Below, piece by piece: positions 44,507 through 54,877 of a stretch of DNA of 64,000 nucleotides. The stretch comes from Burkholderiales bacterium RIFCSPLOWO2_12_FULL_65_40 (GTDB lineage Bacteria; Pseudomonadota; Gammaproteobacteria; Burkholderiales; Burkholderiaceae_C). Below the pieces are notes generated by a model, which was given only the letters and a program-made list of their open reading frames with translations, had not been told where the DNA came from and ran no database searches. Location of the stretch: NCBI GenBank assembly GCA_001770955.1, contig MESL01000007.1, positions 129,114 to 193,113 of the forward strand. Reading direction: 5' to 3'. Position numbers and translations under genes: made by a program. Within the stretch, counting starts at the first letter, position 1. Each line of letters begins with the position of its first letter.

Positions 44507-47500
44507 GCAGCGCGGTCACGTCGGCCCCTGCGCCCAGTGGGGGTGCCTTTGGTTTGGAGCCCGGCGCGCTGCAAGCCCTGCGGGGTTTTTTTGATGCCAC
44601 CGAGGGCTTGCAGCGGGTGTGGGTATTTGGCTCGCGTGCCCGCGACGACTGGCGTGCCCGCTCCGACCTCGACCTGGCTCTGGATGCGCCTGGCTGGAGT
44701 GCCAAGGACTTCTTGCGCATAAAGGAGCGCATGAAAGACTTGCCCATCGTGTACCCGCTGGACGTGGTGCACTGGCAGGGTGTGAGCACGCCAGAGTTTG
44801 TGGCGCAGATCGAGCGCGACCGCCAGCTGTTCTGGGAGCCCCGGCGCGGCGTGGTGTCGCTGCCGCGCACGCTGGGCGCCACCGACCTGAAGAAGTTTCA
44901 GGACGAGTCGCTGCAAAAGCTCGATGCCTTTGTCTCCGAGTTGCGCGCGCGCAAACAGGAGTCCGATGACCTCGTGGCCGCTACGACGCAGTTCAAGGCC
45001 ATGGAGAGCATGCAGGATTCGCTGCGCGCTGCGGCCGACTACCCGCGCCACGCCTGGGATGCGCTGCGCAAGGCGGGCGCGCTGCCGCCTGCCTTTGCTG
45101 CCTTGCCGCATTCGAGCCGCTGGGACGGCGCGGGCCGCGCCATCCCCAACATTTGCCTGAAGGTGCCCACGGGCGGTGGCAAGACGCTGCTGGCCGCCGC
45201 CAGCGTGGGCAAGGTGTTCAACGGCTTTTTGCAGCGCGACAAAGGGCTGGTGCTGTGGGTGGTTCCCAACGAGGCCATTTACCGCCAGACCCTCAAAACG
45301 CTGAAAAACCGCGATCACCCCTACCACCAGATGCTCAGCGTGGCGGGCGCGGGCAAGGTCAAGATTCTGGAAAAAAGCGACCCGCTCACGCGCCTGGATG
45401 TGGAAAGCCACTTGTGCGTGATGCTGCTCATGCTGGCCTCGGCATCGCGCCAGAGCAAGGAGACGCTGCGTTTCTTCCGCGACCGGGGCAACGTGCTGGG
45501 CTTTGTGCCGCGCGAGGACGATATCGAGGCGCACTGGCAACTATTGCAGCAGGTGCCCAACCTCGACGCCTACGGCAGCCCCTGGGCCAGCGCGGATGAG
45601 GTGCGCGCGCAAAAGGGCAGCATCGTCAAAAGCTCGCTGGGCAACGTGATGCGCCTGGTGCGACCCATGGTGGTCATCGATGAGGGCCACCACGGATACA
45701 CCGAAACGGCGCTGCAGACCATTGACGGCTTCAACCCCTGCTTCATGCTGGAGCTGTCGGCCACGCCGCGCGTGGGCGACCCCAAGGTGGCGGGCGCCAG
45801 TGGCTCCAACATTCTGGTGGATGTGCGCGGCACCGACCTGGACGCGGCGCAGATGATCAAGCTTCCGATTCATGTGGATGTGCGCCGCTGGATGGATTGG
45901 CAAAGCTGCCTGGCAGAAAGCGCACGCCAGCTCGATGCGCTGGAGCGTGAAGCCCGCCAGCTGGAGGGCGAGACGGGGCGCTACATCCGCCCCATCATGC
46001 TGGTGCAGGTGGAGCGCACCGGCAAAGACCAGGTGGATGCGGGCTATATCCACGCGCAGGATGCGCGCGCGTTTCTGGCGCAGCTGGGTTTTTCAGACGC
46101 CAACATTCGCGAAAAAACCAGCGAGAAGGATGAAATTGGCGACGAAGAGCTGCTCTCGCCCACCAGCCAGGTGCGCGTGATCATCACCAAGCAGGCGCTG
46201 CAAGAGGGCTGGGACTGCCCCTTTGCCTATGTGCTGTGCGCCCTGGCCGCCAGCAAAGGCAAGCGCGCCATGACGCAACTGGTGGGCCGCATCCTGCGCC
46301 TGCCGCAGGTGTGCAAGACGGGGCGCGAGGCACTGGACGCCTGCTACGTGTTTTGCCACGACGCGGGTACGGGCGAGGTGGTCAAGGCCATCAAGCAGTC
46401 GCTGGAGACCGAGGGCATGGGCGATTTGGCCATCAGCGTGCGCAGCGATGGCGGCGCCAGCGACTCCGCCGCGCCACAGCCGGTGGCCTTGCAGCGCCGC
46501 GCGGGGCTGGAAAAACTGCGCATCTTCATCCCCACCGTGACCTGGGCCGAGTCTGGCGGTGCACGTCGGCCGCTGGAATACGACAGCGATGTACTGGCAC
46601 GGTTGCCCTGGGATCAGGTCAGCGCGCAGGCGCTGGCGCAGGGCTGGAAACCGGGCGCAATGCCCGATGGTGGGGGCGGTGGCCGGGTGGTGGTGGATTT
46701 GCGGGTGCTGGACGACGGTTTTTCGCCCGCACGCCAGGCACTGGAGGAAGGCGCGGCACCGCTCGACCCTGCAGGCATGGTGCGTGCGCTGCTGGACATT
46801 GCCCCCAACCCGTGGCTGCTGTGGGGCTGGGTGGACGCGGTGCTCTCGCGCCTGCTGGCGCAGTGGGATGCGCGGGTGGTGGGGGCCAGCAGTGCATCGC
46901 TGGTGGAGCAGCTGCGCAAAGACCTGGAGCGCGAGCGCGACCGCCTGGCGCAGGAGGTTTTTGACCGTCTGGTGCAGCAGGGCCGCATCGAGTTTTGCCT
47001 GCGTGCAGACCGGCAGGACTACGAACTACCCCGCGAGATGGTGCTGGATGTGGTGGGCAAGCCCAAAAAACTGCGCCGCGCCAGCGACGACGCCGACATG
47101 GAGAAAAGCCTGCTGGCACCCGCGCTGCACACGCCCGATATCAATGCATTCGAAGCGCTGTTTGCAGGCTACCTGGACGAGCAGCCCGCGCTGCGCTGGT
47201 GGCACCGCAACGTGGCACGCACCCAGTACGGCCTGCAGGGCTGGCGGCGGCACAAGGTGTATCCCGACTTTGTGTTTGGCTACCACCCGCAGGGCAACCA
47301 GGCGCGTGTGGTGCTGCTGGAGACCAAGGGGATGCATCTGGAAGGCAATGCCGACACGCTCTACAAGCAGGCGCTGCTGGAGCGGCTGACGCAGTCCTTC
47401 AGCGACCAGCGCTTTCAGAGTGTGGGGGAGCTGGCGCTGGAAGAAGGCGGGCAGTGCGTAGTGCAGTGCGATCTGGTCTTTGACCAGGCTTGGCGTGCCA

Positions 47501-47541
47501 CCATGGACAGCCGGTATTTTGCGAAATTACTTCAAAATTGA
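44503..47541 (+). CDS. MNT nucleotidyltransferase-type III Res endonuclease fusion
   Basis: One uninterrupted 1012-aa frame. Residues about 15-115 form a MNT-type nucleotidyltransferase with G43-S44-x10-D55-x-D57 and a third aspartate at D87 (YPLDVVH), so catalytic residues are intact. A short linker (about 116-127) leads into the usual Res beginning (DLKKFQDESLQKLDAFVSEL). Then come the helicase Walker A (VPTGGGKT, 221-228), DEGHH at 393-397, the SF2 motif QLVGRILRLPQV, and a C-terminal PD-(D/E)xK nuclease (YPDFVFGY at 920-927, LETKG at 939-943). Res subunits normally begin near the DLKKFQ segment, so the first 125 residues are an addition. It is coupled to the HEPN gene by ATGA. Confidence 0.93.
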   Translation: MSSAVTSAPAPSGGAFGLEPGALQALRGFFDATEGLQRVWVFGSRARDDWRARSDLDLALDAPGWSAKDFLRIKERMKDLPIVYPLDVVHWQGVSTPEFVAQIERDRQLFWEPRRGVVSLPRTLGATDLKKFQDESLQKLDAFVSELRARKQESDDLVAATTQFKAMESMQDSLRAAADYPRHAWDALRKAGALPPAFAALPHSSRWDGAGRAIPNICLKVPTGGGKTLLAAASVGKVFNGFLQRDKGLVLWVVPNEAIYRQTLKTLKNRDHPYHQMLSVAGAGKVKILEKSDPLTRLDVESHLCVMLLMLASASRQSKETLRFFRDRGNVLGFVPREDDIEAHWQLLQQVPNLDAYGSPWASADEVRAQKGSIVKSSLGNVMRLVRPMVVIDEGHHGYTETALQTIDGFNPCFMLELSATPRVGDPKVAGASGSNILVDVRGTDLDAAQMIKLPIHVDVRRWMDWQSCLAESARQLDALEREARQLEGETGRYIRPIMLVQVERTGKDQVDAGYIHAQDARAFLAQLGFSDANIREKTSEKDEIGDEELLSPTSQVRVIITKQALQEGWDCPFAYVLCALAASKGKRAMTQLVGRILRLPQVCKTGREALDACYVFCHDAGTGEVVKAIKQSLETEGMGDLAISVRSDGGASDSAAPQPVALQRRAGLEKLRIFIPTVTWAESGGARRPLEYDSDVLARLPWDQVSAQALAQGWKPGAMPDGGGGGRVVVDLRVLDDGFSPARQALEEGAAPLDPAGMVRALLDIAPNPWLLWGWVDAVLSRLLAQWDARVVGASSASLVEQLRKDLERERDRLAQEVFDRLVQQGRIEFCLRADRQDYELPREMVLDVVGKPKKLRRASDDADMEKSLLAPALHTPDINAFEALFAGYLDEQPALRWWHRNVARTQYGLQGWRRHKVYPDFVFGYHPQGNQARVVLLETKGMHLEGNADTLYKQALLERLTQSFSDQRFQSVGELALEEGGQCVVQCDLVFDQAWRATMDSRYFAKLLQN

Positions 47542-47592
47542 TAGCTACTTGCGGTTTCTGCGAAAGGACTTGCGGTCATTTTTAGCTATAAC
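47534..47592 (+). repeat. Dispersed mini-repeat joining the ends of res and the Smr-domain gene
   Basis: Contains AAATTGATAGCTACTTGCGG and ends TTTTTAGCTATAACGG. The stop codons of both convergent genes (TGA of res, TAA of the Smr gene) lie inside it. A diverged copy of the mini-repeat family. Confidence 0.5.
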
Positions 47593-48463
47593 GGGGCGCC
47601 ACCGGCTGCAGCAACACCAGCATCGCCCCCGCGCCGCCGTCCACTGGCCGCGCCTGCACGAAGGCCAGCACCTCGTGCTTCTGTACCAGCCAGCGCTGCA
47701 CGCGGCTTTTGAGCACGGGGCTTTTGCCGGGCGAGCCCAGGCCCTTGCCGTGCACCACGCGCACGCAGCGGATGCCGTTCTTGTGTGCGGTGCGGATGAA
47801 TTCACCGAGCGCCTCGCGCGCCTCGTCCACGCGCAGGCCGTGCAGGTCGAGCTGGCGCTGGATGCTCCAGTGCCCGGCGCGCAGGCGGCGCGTCACCTCC
47901 ACGCCGATGCCGGGGCGGCGAAAGCTCAGCTGGTCATCGGTGTCGAGCAGGGTGCTCACATCGAAGTCGTCGCTGATCGATTCGCGCAGCACGCGCTGTT
48001 CGTCCAGGTCGTGCTGCACCGGCAGGGGCGGCGGCAGGGGGCGGCGCAGGCGTGCGAGGTTGCGGTCGCGCAGCCGGGTGACGGGGCCCACGGCGCGGCT
48101 GAACTGGTGGCGTTCGGCCTCGCGGCGCGCGGCGGCCTCACGGCGGGCTTTTTCTTCGGCCTCCAGGCGGGCCTGTTCTTCGCGCAGGTGGCGGGCCACG
48201 GCGGCCAGGTCCTGCAGGTCGGTGATGCGCACGCTGGCACGGCGGGGCGCGGGAGCGCTGCTGCGGCGCGGCTGGCGCGGGGTTGGCGTGGCGCTGGTGG
48301 CCGGCACGGGCCGTGGCGGGCGCGGGGCGGATGCGGGCCGGGGCTGCGCTACGGGTGTGCTGGCGGGCGCTGGGTTGGCCGCTGCGGCGGTCGGCGGGGC
48401 TGTCTTGGGCGCGCGCGCGCGTTCCAGCGCCAGGCGCAGGGCGGTGTGGACGGGCAGGCTCAC
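47582..48463 (-). CDS. Smr/MutS2-type domain protein
   Basis: Protein of 293 aa. It has a proline/alanine-rich N-terminal third, a charged helical stretch ([20 protein letters not shown]) and a C-terminal Smr domain (about 205-290) with its [11 protein letters not shown] and [15 protein letters not shown] motifs. Stand-alone Smr proteins are putative RNA or branched-DNA endonucleases. The start overlaps the radC stop by 4 bp on the minus strand, so the two genes are coupled. Confidence 0.88.
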   Translation of the reverse strand: MSLPVHTALRLALERARAPKTAPPTAAAANPAPASTPVAQPRPASAPRPPRPVPATSATPTPRQPRRSSAPAPRRASVRITDLQDLAAVARHLREEQARLEAEEKARREAAARREAERHQFSRAVGPVTRLRDRNLARLRRPLPPPLPVQHDLDEQRVLRESISDDFDVSTLLDTDDQLSFRRPGIGVEVTRRLRAGHWSIQRQLDLHGLRVDEAREALGEFIRTAHKNGIRCVRVVHGKGLGSPGKSPVLKSRVQRWLVQKHEVLAFVQARPVDGGAGAMLVLLQPVAPRYS

Positions 48464-49173
48464 AGCAGGCCCTTCTCGGCCATCGACAAAGCCTGGCCCG
48501 GCGCCACGATGACGTGGTCGAGCACGCGCACGTCCACCAGGGCCAGGGTGGTTTTCAGGGTCTGCGTGAGTTGCTCGTCGGCGCGGCTGGGCTGCACGCT
48601 GCCGCTGGGGTGGTTGTGCGCCAGCACCACGGCGGCGGCCTGGTGGTGCAGGGCGCGCAGCACCACCTCGCGCGGGTACACGCTGGTCTGCGTGAGGGTG
48701 CCGCGAAACAGCTCTTCGAGCGCCAGCAGCCGGTGCTGGCTGTCCAGAAACAGCACGGCAAACACTTCATGGCCCTTGCTGGCCAGGTGCAGTTGCAGGT
48801 AGTGCTTGACGGTGTCGGCCGAGTCGAACACCTCGCGCTCGCGCAGCTGCTGGGCCAGGGCGCGGCGGGCGAGTTCCAGCACGGCCACGAGTTCGGCGCG
48901 CTTGGCCGGGCCCAGGCCCTTGATGCGTTCGAGGTCGGCCGCGCTGGTGTGCAAGAGCCCGGCGATGCCGCCAAAGCCGCCCGTGGGCTGGCCGGTGGTG
49001 GCGTCGCGCCCGGGCTCGTCCAGCAGCTCCTGTGCCAGTTGCAGCACGCCCTTGCCCACGATGCCGGTGCGCAGCAGGATGGCCAGCAGCTCGGCGTCCG
49101 ACAGCGCGGCGGGGCCGCGCGCCAGGAGCTTTTCGCGCGGTTGCGCGTCGATGGGAAGGTCTTTGAGGGGCAT
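48460..49173 (-). CDS. radC: RadC family protein
   Basis: RadC/YicR family (237 aa). N-terminal helix-hairpin-helix-like region (about 45-90, [20 protein letters not shown]) and a C-terminal JAB/MPN domain with the metal-binding motif [14 protein letters not shown]. Its biochemical role is unsettled despite the name. The ATG at 49173 gives the family start [17 protein letters not shown]; an ATG four codons upstream (49185) is an alternative. Confidence 0.93.
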   Translation of the reverse strand: MPLKDLPIDAQPREKLLARGPAALSDAELLAILLRTGIVGKGVLQLAQELLDEPGRDATTGQPTGGFGGIAGLLHTSAADLERIKGLGPAKRAELVAVLELARRALAQQLREREVFDSADTVKHYLQLHLASKGHEVFAVLFLDSQHRLLALEELFRGTLTQTSVYPREVVLRALHHQAAAVVLAHNHPSGSVQPSRADEQLTQTLKTTLALVDVRVLDHVIVAPGQALSMAEKGLL

Positions 49174-49217
49174 GGCGGGGGCCAACCGTAAAATGCTGCC
49201 AGTTTATCGAGGCACTC

Positions 49218-49670
49218 ATGGCAACTGTTCAACCGGGTTCTTTCCTGACCCTGCATTACCGTCTGGCGGGCCCCGCCGGCGACGTCATCAACACTTTTGC
49301 CGACAAGCCGGCCACGCTCACGCTGGGCAACAGCGAGCTGTCGCCCGCCATGGAGCAGCGCCTGATGGGCCTGGAGGAGGGCACGCGCACCACGTTCGAG
49401 CTGGCCCAGGGCGAGGCTTTTGGCGAGCGCAACCCCGACATGCAGCAGTGGGTGGGCCGCAAGCTGCTCAACGAACTGGGCGACCCCGACGACGTGTACC
49501 ACGTGGGCGAGGTGGTGGAGTTCTGCACGCCCGATGGCATGAGCACCTACGCCGGTGTGGTGTTGCAGGTGGGCAATGCCGAGAACCCCGAGGCGCTGCT
49601 GATCGACTTCAACCACCCGCTGGCGGGCCAGCCTGTCACCTTTGAGGTGCACGTGATCGGGGTTTTGTGA
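49218..49670 (+). CDS. FKBP-type peptidyl-prolyl isomerase (SlpA-like)
   Basis: SlpA-type FKBP (150 aa): N-terminal FKBP strand ([10 protein letters not shown]), inserted flap domain, and [20 protein letters not shown]. Acts as a prolyl isomerase and chaperone in the cytoplasm; no signal peptide is visible. ispH follows, as slpA-ispH does in E. coli. Confidence 0.92.
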   Translation: MATVQPGSFLTLHYRLAGPAGDVINTFADKPATLTLGNSELSPAMEQRLMGLEEGTRTTFELAQGEAFGERNPDMQQWVGRKLLNELGDPDDVYHVGEVVEFCTPDGMSTYAGVVLQVGNAENPEALLIDFNHPLAGQPVTFEVHVIGVL

Positions 49671-49672
49671 GT

Positions 49673-49788
49673 CATCCCCCTGTGCGGCTTCGCCGCTTCC
49701 CCCTTCTCTCGCGCTGCGCGCGGGAAGGGGGACACCGCCAGCGCCTGAACCAAGGAGTGCTGGCGGCCCTTGCGCGGCGGTCGCTGGT
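49673..49788 (+). repeat. About 110-bp intergenic repeat, left copy flanking ispH
   Basis: Starts CATCCCCCTGTGCGGCTTCG and includes GGGGGACACCGCCAGCGC and GGCGGCCCTTGCGCGGCGG. An inverted, slightly diverged copy lies at 50927-51022 on the other side of ispH. It contains the small palindrome CGCGCTGCGCGCG. No gene is seen in it. Confidence 0.7.
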
Positions 49789-49845
49789 ATGGATTACGTC
49801 GGTTTCGCAGGCCCGGGTCGGTGCGAAGTGCAATGGAATACTGAA

Positions 49846-50814
49846 ATGAATGCTCCCCAGGAAGTTTTGCTGGCCGAACCGCGCGGCTTTTGTGCGGGGG
49901 TGGACCGGGCCATCGAGATCGTCGAGCGTGCGCTGACCAAGTTTGGTGCGCCGATCTACGTGCGCCACGAGATCGTGCACAACACCTACGTGGTGAACGA
50001 CCTCAAGGCCAAGGGCGCCATCTTCATCGAAGAGCTGTCCGACGTGCCGCCTGGCGCCACGCTGATCTTCAGCGCCCATGGCGTGAGCAAGGCCGTGCAG
50101 GAAGAGGCCCGTGCGCGCGGCTTTCACATCTTCGATGCCACCTGTCCGCTGGTGACCAAGGTACACGTGGAGGTGGCCAAGCTCGCCCAGGAGGGCTACG
50201 AGTTCATCATGATCGGCCACAAGGGCCACCCCGAGGTGGAGGGCACGCTGGGCCAGCTCGACGGTGGTATCCACCTGGTGGAAGACGTGGCAGATGTGGC
50301 GCGCGTGCAGCCGGCGCAGACCGCAAAGCTCGCCGTGGTCACGCAAACGACCCTCTCCGTGGACGACGCCGCCGAGATCACGGCCGCCGTGCGCGCGCGT
50401 TTCCCGACGGTGCGCGAGCCCAAGCAGCAGGACATTTGCTACGCGACGCAGAACCGCCAGGACGCCGTCAAGCTGCTGAGCCCGCAGGTCGATCTGGTCA
50501 TCGTGGTGGGCAGCCCCACCAGCTCCAACAGCAACCGCCTGCGCGAACTGGCGCAGCGCCTGGGCACCACCAGCTACATGGTGGACTCCGCTGCCGAACT
50601 GCGCCCCGAGTGGTTCGAAGGCATCGCGCGCGTGGGTCTCACGGCGGGCGCCTCGGCCCCCGAGATTCTGGTGCGCGAGGTGATTGACCGCATCAAGGCG
50701 CTGGGTGCCGTGTCGGTGCGCAAGCTCAGCGGCATCGAGGAAACCATCAAGTTCCCGCTGCCCAAGGGCCTCAAGCTCGACGGCGCCGGGCAGGCGGCGG
50801 ACGACGGCGAGTGA
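49846..50814 (+). CDS. ispH: 4-hydroxy-3-methylbut-2-enyl diphosphate reductase
   Basis: Last enzyme of the MEP isoprenoid pathway (322 aa). The three [4Fe-4S] cysteines are in [10 protein letters not shown] (Cys16), [11 protein letters not shown] and [10 protein letters not shown]. The substrate motifs [10 protein letters not shown] and [10 protein letters not shown] are intact. The ATG at 49846 ([15 protein letters not shown]) is the family start; the longer frame from 49789 runs into the upstream repeat. Confidence 0.96.
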   Translation: MNAPQEVLLAEPRGFCAGVDRAIEIVERALTKFGAPIYVRHEIVHNTYVVNDLKAKGAIFIEELSDVPPGATLIFSAHGVSKAVQEEARARGFHIFDATCPLVTKVHVEVAKLAQEGYEFIMIGHKGHPEVEGTLGQLDGGIHLVEDVADVARVQPAQTAKLAVVTQTTLSVDDAAEITAAVRARFPTVREPKQQDICYATQNRQDAVKLLSPQVDLVIVVGSPTSSNSNRLRELAQRLGTTSYMVDSAAELRPEWFEGIARVGLTAGASAPEILVREVIDRIKALGAVSVRKLSGIEETIKFPLPKGLKLDGAGQAADDGE

Positions 50815-50816
50815 TT

Positions 50817-50873
50817 TGCTATTAGTTGAATAGCTGGTGACGCTTATGGAGCAGGCCTTTCGGGGCTTTTTCC
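50817..50873 (+). repeat. Dispersed mini-repeat downstream of ispH
   Basis: Starts GCTATTAGTTGAATAGCTGG, continues TGACGCTTATGGAGCAGGCC and ends GGGGCTTTTTCC. Member of the mini-repeat family; the T run may help terminate ispH. Confidence 0.65.
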
Positions 50874-50926
50874 ATAGAAGAACGGGATTTTTGCTTTTCA
50901 GGACGACTGAGCAGGCACGGCCCAGA

Positions 50927-51022
50927 CCAGCAACCGCCGCGCAAGGGCCGCCCCGCCGCGCTGGCGGTGTCCCCCCTCCCGCAGGAGAGGGGGGGAAGGC
51001 GCGAAGCGACTCAGGGGGAGTT
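50927..51022 (-). repeat. About 100-bp intergenic repeat, right (inverted) copy flanking ispH
   Basis: Read on the minus strand it runs AACTCCCCCTGAGTCGCTTC, GCGCCTTCCCCCCCTC, GGGGACACCGCCAGCGC and GGCGGCCCTTGCGCGGCGG. This parallels the copy at 49673-49788 block by block, making an inverted pair around ispH. Confidence 0.7.
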
Positions 51023-51028
51023 CCTTCG

Positions 51029-51709
51029 TCAACTCCAGAGATCCAGCGGCGGGTCTGCCGCCACGGCGCGCAGGATGTCGGTGCGCGAGATGAAACCCAC
51101 CGGCATGCCGTAGTCGTCGGTCACCGGAAGGCCCGGCAGGCCGGTGTCCAGCAGCACCGTGGCCACGCGGCGCAGGTCGGTGTCGGGCGCCACAGTGGGT
51201 ACCGGGCTCACCATCACGGCCGCCACGGTGCGCCGCGCCAGGGCAATGGCGGCCTGAATATGGCCCGGCTCGGGCAGCAGGTCGAGCGGCGCCATGTCGG
51301 CCCGCAGCAGCAGGCCCATCACACGCCCCTGCGCATCAACCACCGGCGCCTGGGCCACGCCGTGCTCGGCCAGCGTTTGCCAGGCATGGTTGACCACGGC
51401 GTCGGGCTGCACGGTGAGGGTGTGGGTGGTCATCACGTCACGCACCCGCGACAGCGGCTGGCGGGCCTTCGCAGGCCCTTGCTCGGTCTGCGTGTACGCC
51501 GTGACGGCATCATGCCCGCGCAGGCTCGCGCCGGCTGGTGTCGGGCCGGGCACGGAAGGATCAGGGGTTTCCAGAACGAAGGTCTCCACATCCGCCGCGC
51601 GTGTCCGCAGCGCCTGGGGGCGCGAGACACGCCGCACGGACGAAATATGCGCAAGGTTTTCAGGGCCACCCCGGTACATCTGCCCTGAGGGGCCGAACAC
51701 AAAAAACAT
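51029..51709 (-). CDS. CBS-domain protein
   Basis: Protein of 226 aa with two CBS modules (about 95-150 and 162-220; VMTTHTLTVQPDAVVNHAWQ and VMVSPVPTVAPDTDLRRVAT) after a non-conserved N-terminus of about 90 residues. Tandem CBS pairs usually bind adenine nucleotides and regulate something else; no partner domain is fused here. The ATG at 51709 has a good ribosome site (CAGGAGACAGCC); a longer frame to 51796 lacks one. Confidence 0.88.
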   Translation of the reverse strand: MFFVFGPSGQMYRGGPENLAHISSVRRVSRPQALRTRAADVETFVLETPDPSVPGPTPAGASLRGHDAVTAYTQTEQGPAKARQPLSRVRDVMTTHTLTVQPDAVVNHAWQTLAEHGVAQAPVVDAQGRVMGLLLRADMAPLDLLPEPGHIQAAIALARRTVAAVMVSPVPTVAPDTDLRRVATVLLDTGLPGLPVTDDYGMPVGFISRTDILRAVAADPPLDLWS

Positions 51710-51863
51710 GGCTGTCTCCTGCCGCCCCTGGAGGGGCCTGTATGGCCATGTTATCGGCACAGGGGGCCTATAGTTCAATGGGCAGGCCCTGCGCACGTGT
51801 ATTGGATCCTGGACAGGCCCAGCGAACCCGGTGGCCCGGTGGCGCGGTGCAGGCAGGTTCTAG

Positions 51864-53189
<1,326 letters not shown>

Positions 53190-53222
53190 AAACCTTGCTA
53201 CAATCGCAGGCTTCGACACATA

Positions 53223-53313
<91 letters not shown>

Positions 53314-53346
53314 GATTGGCTCCGCTACAGTGCGGTACTGTCCACT

Positions 53347-53383
53347 AAAACCCCGCTTCCCATAGGGCAGCGGGGTTTTTTTT
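53347..53383 (+). terminator. Terminator after tRNA-Ser
   Basis: Stem AAACCCCGC paired with GCGGGGTTT around TTCCCATAGGGCA, followed by a run of eight T. It ends the serS/tRNA transcript and lies within the left end of the integrated element or just at its edge. Confidence 0.85.
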
Positions 53384-53426
53384 GTCCTGTTGCGTCCGCT
53401 ACCGTGCGGTTGAAGCCGCGATTTTT

Positions 53427-53448
53427 GGGGGGCACAATCGGGGGCATA
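53427..53448 (+). repeat. Left integrase arm-like repeat
   Basis: GGGGGGCACAATCGGGGGCA followed by TA. 20 of 22 bases match 62854-62875 at the other end of the element, in direct orientation. Two related GGGGGCA cores in inverted orientation lie at 53465-53495, up to the integrase start. Such clusters at both ends suggest arm-type binding sites of the integrase. Confidence 0.6.
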
Positions 53449-53488
53449 AATCGGGCTTTTCCGATGCCCCCTGAAATGTGCCCCCAAA

Positions 53489-54712
53489 ATGCCCCTGACC
53501 GACACAGCGTGCAAGAAGGCTACTTGCCCCGAAGGGCGCCCCAGCGTCCGCCTGGCCGATGAAAAAGCCCTCTACCTGGAGGTGACCGCCGCCGGGGGCA
53601 AATACTGGCGCTGGAAGTACCGCTACGGGGGCAAGGAGAAGCGCCTGGCCTTGGGCGTCTACCCCGATGTGACCCTGGCCCAGGCGCGGGAGGCGCGCGA
53701 CGGCGCCCGCAAGGTGCTGGCAGCAGGCGACGACCCCGGGCAGCTCAGGCGCGATGCCAAGATGGCCAACGCCGTCAACCAGGCCAACACCTTCGAGGCC
53801 GTGGCCCGGCTGTGGTGGGAGCATTGGCGCGACGGCAAAAGCGAGCGGCACGCCACCTACGCCATCAAGCGCCTGGAGGCCGACGCCTTCCCCGCGCTGG
53901 GTGCTCGTCCCATCGCCAGCATTACCGCCAAAGACCTGACCCGCATGGCAAAGGCCGTGCAAGACCGCGGCGCCATTGACCTGGCACACCGGGTGCTGCA
54001 AATGGCTGGACAGGTGATGCGCTACGCCGTGGCAAATGACCTGATCGAGCGCAACCCCGCCACAGACGTGAAACCGTCGGACACCCTCAAGAGCCGCAGG
54101 AAAGAAAACTATGCGCGCCTGAGCGAGAAGGAGCTGCCCGAGCTGCTGCGCAAGATCGAGGCCTACCAGGGCGGGCCATACACACGCCTGGCCATGCAGT
54201 TGATGACCCTGACGTTTGTGCGCACGACCGAACTGATCGCCGCGCGCTGGGCAGAGTTCGACCTACAGGCCGCAGAGTGGCGCATTACGCCAGAGCGCAT
54301 GAAGATGAAAACCCCTCACATCGTGCCCCTGTCGCCGCAGGCCGTGGAGGTGGTGAAGGTGCTGCACACCCTGTCCGGCGGGCGGGTGCTGCTGTTCCCT
54401 GGCGAGCGTGACCACGACAGGCCCATGAGCAATAACACGATCTTGAAAGCCTTGGAGCGCATGGGCTACAAGGGCCGTATGACCGGCCACGGGTTTCGGG
54501 GCGTAGCGTCTACCATCCTGCATGAGCAGGGTTACCCTCATCACGCCATCGAGCTGCAACTGGCGCACCAGGAGCGCAACGAGGTAAGCGCTGCCTACAA
54601 CCACGCCACGTATTTGAAAGAGCGGCGCGCGATGATGTGCGACTGGGCAAACCACCTGGAAAAGCTGCGCAGGGGCGCGGACGTCATCCCGCTGGCGCCC
54701 CGGGTGGCGTGA
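53489..54712 (+). CDS. P4-type tyrosine integrase
   Basis: Tyrosine recombinase (407 aa). It has an N-terminal DUF4102 arm-binding domain (MPLTDTACKKATCPEGRPSV), a SAM-like core-binding domain (about 105-185) and a catalytic domain. Catalytic residues are seen in LTFVRTTELIAARW (Arg), HGFRGVAST (His-x-x-Arg) and AAYNHATYLKERR (Tyr region). It lies 176 bp from tRNA-Ser, and this family commonly uses tRNA 3' ends as targets. The predicted start ATGCCCCTG itself lies in a GGGGGCA-type arm repeat, which suggests autoregulation. Confidence 0.95.
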   Translation: MPLTDTACKKATCPEGRPSVRLADEKALYLEVTAAGGKYWRWKYRYGGKEKRLALGVYPDVTLAQAREARDGARKVLAAGDDPGQLRRDAKMANAVNQANTFEAVARLWWEHWRDGKSERHATYAIKRLEADAFPALGARPIASITAKDLTRMAKAVQDRGAIDLAHRVLQMAGQVMRYAVANDLIERNPATDVKPSDTLKSRRKENYARLSEKELPELLRKIEAYQGGPYTRLAMQLMTLTFVRTTELIAARWAEFDLQAAEWRITPERMKMKTPHIVPLSPQAVEVVKVLHTLSGGRVLLFPGERDHDRPMSNNTILKALERMGYKGRMTGHGFRGVASTILHEQGYPHHAIELQLAHQERNEVSAAYNHATYLKERRAMMCDWANHLEKLRRGADVIPLAPRVA

Positions 54713-54719
54713 AAACGCC

Positions 54720-54750
54720 TTGACACCGCGCCCCCAGCGCGTGCCATAAT
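54720..54750 (+). promoter_or_regulatory. Sigma-70-type promoter for the element's leader transcript
   Basis: TTGACA (54720-54725) and CATAAT (54745-54750), with TG one base before the -10 box (extended -10). The 19-bp spacing is slightly long. It begins 8 bp after the integrase stop and reads into the antisense-RNA leader. Confidence 0.6.
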
Positions 54751-54777
54751 CCGCCCAACCTCGAAAGAGGCCGGTGC

Positions 54778-54798
54778 TTGAAAACACCTTTCAGTTAG
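54778..54798 (+). promoter_or_regulatory. Upstream target site (seqA-like) for the antisense RNA
   Basis: TTGAAAAC (54778-54785) and CAGTTAG (54792-54798) are exact complements of GTTTTCAA and CTAACTG in the RNA at 54878-54942. A hairpin AACCTC/GAGGTT follows at 54805-54825 and could serve as a conditional terminator. It corresponds in position to seqA of the P4 immunity leader. Confidence 0.65.
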
Positions 54799-54877
54799 CG
54801 GTGCAACCTCCCCGTCAGTGAGGTTTTGTCACGTCTAGATTCTGCAAATACGGCGCCTTGCCGTGTTTCATGGTTTC

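Noticed and set aside
44503-44880. MNT-Res junction as a mis-annotated pair of separate genes
   Set aside because: The frame is continuous from 44503 with no stop. The linker region has no start codon with ribosome site at the DLKKFQ segment. Both domains are intact, so a genuine fusion is the simpler reading, subject to read-level confirmation.
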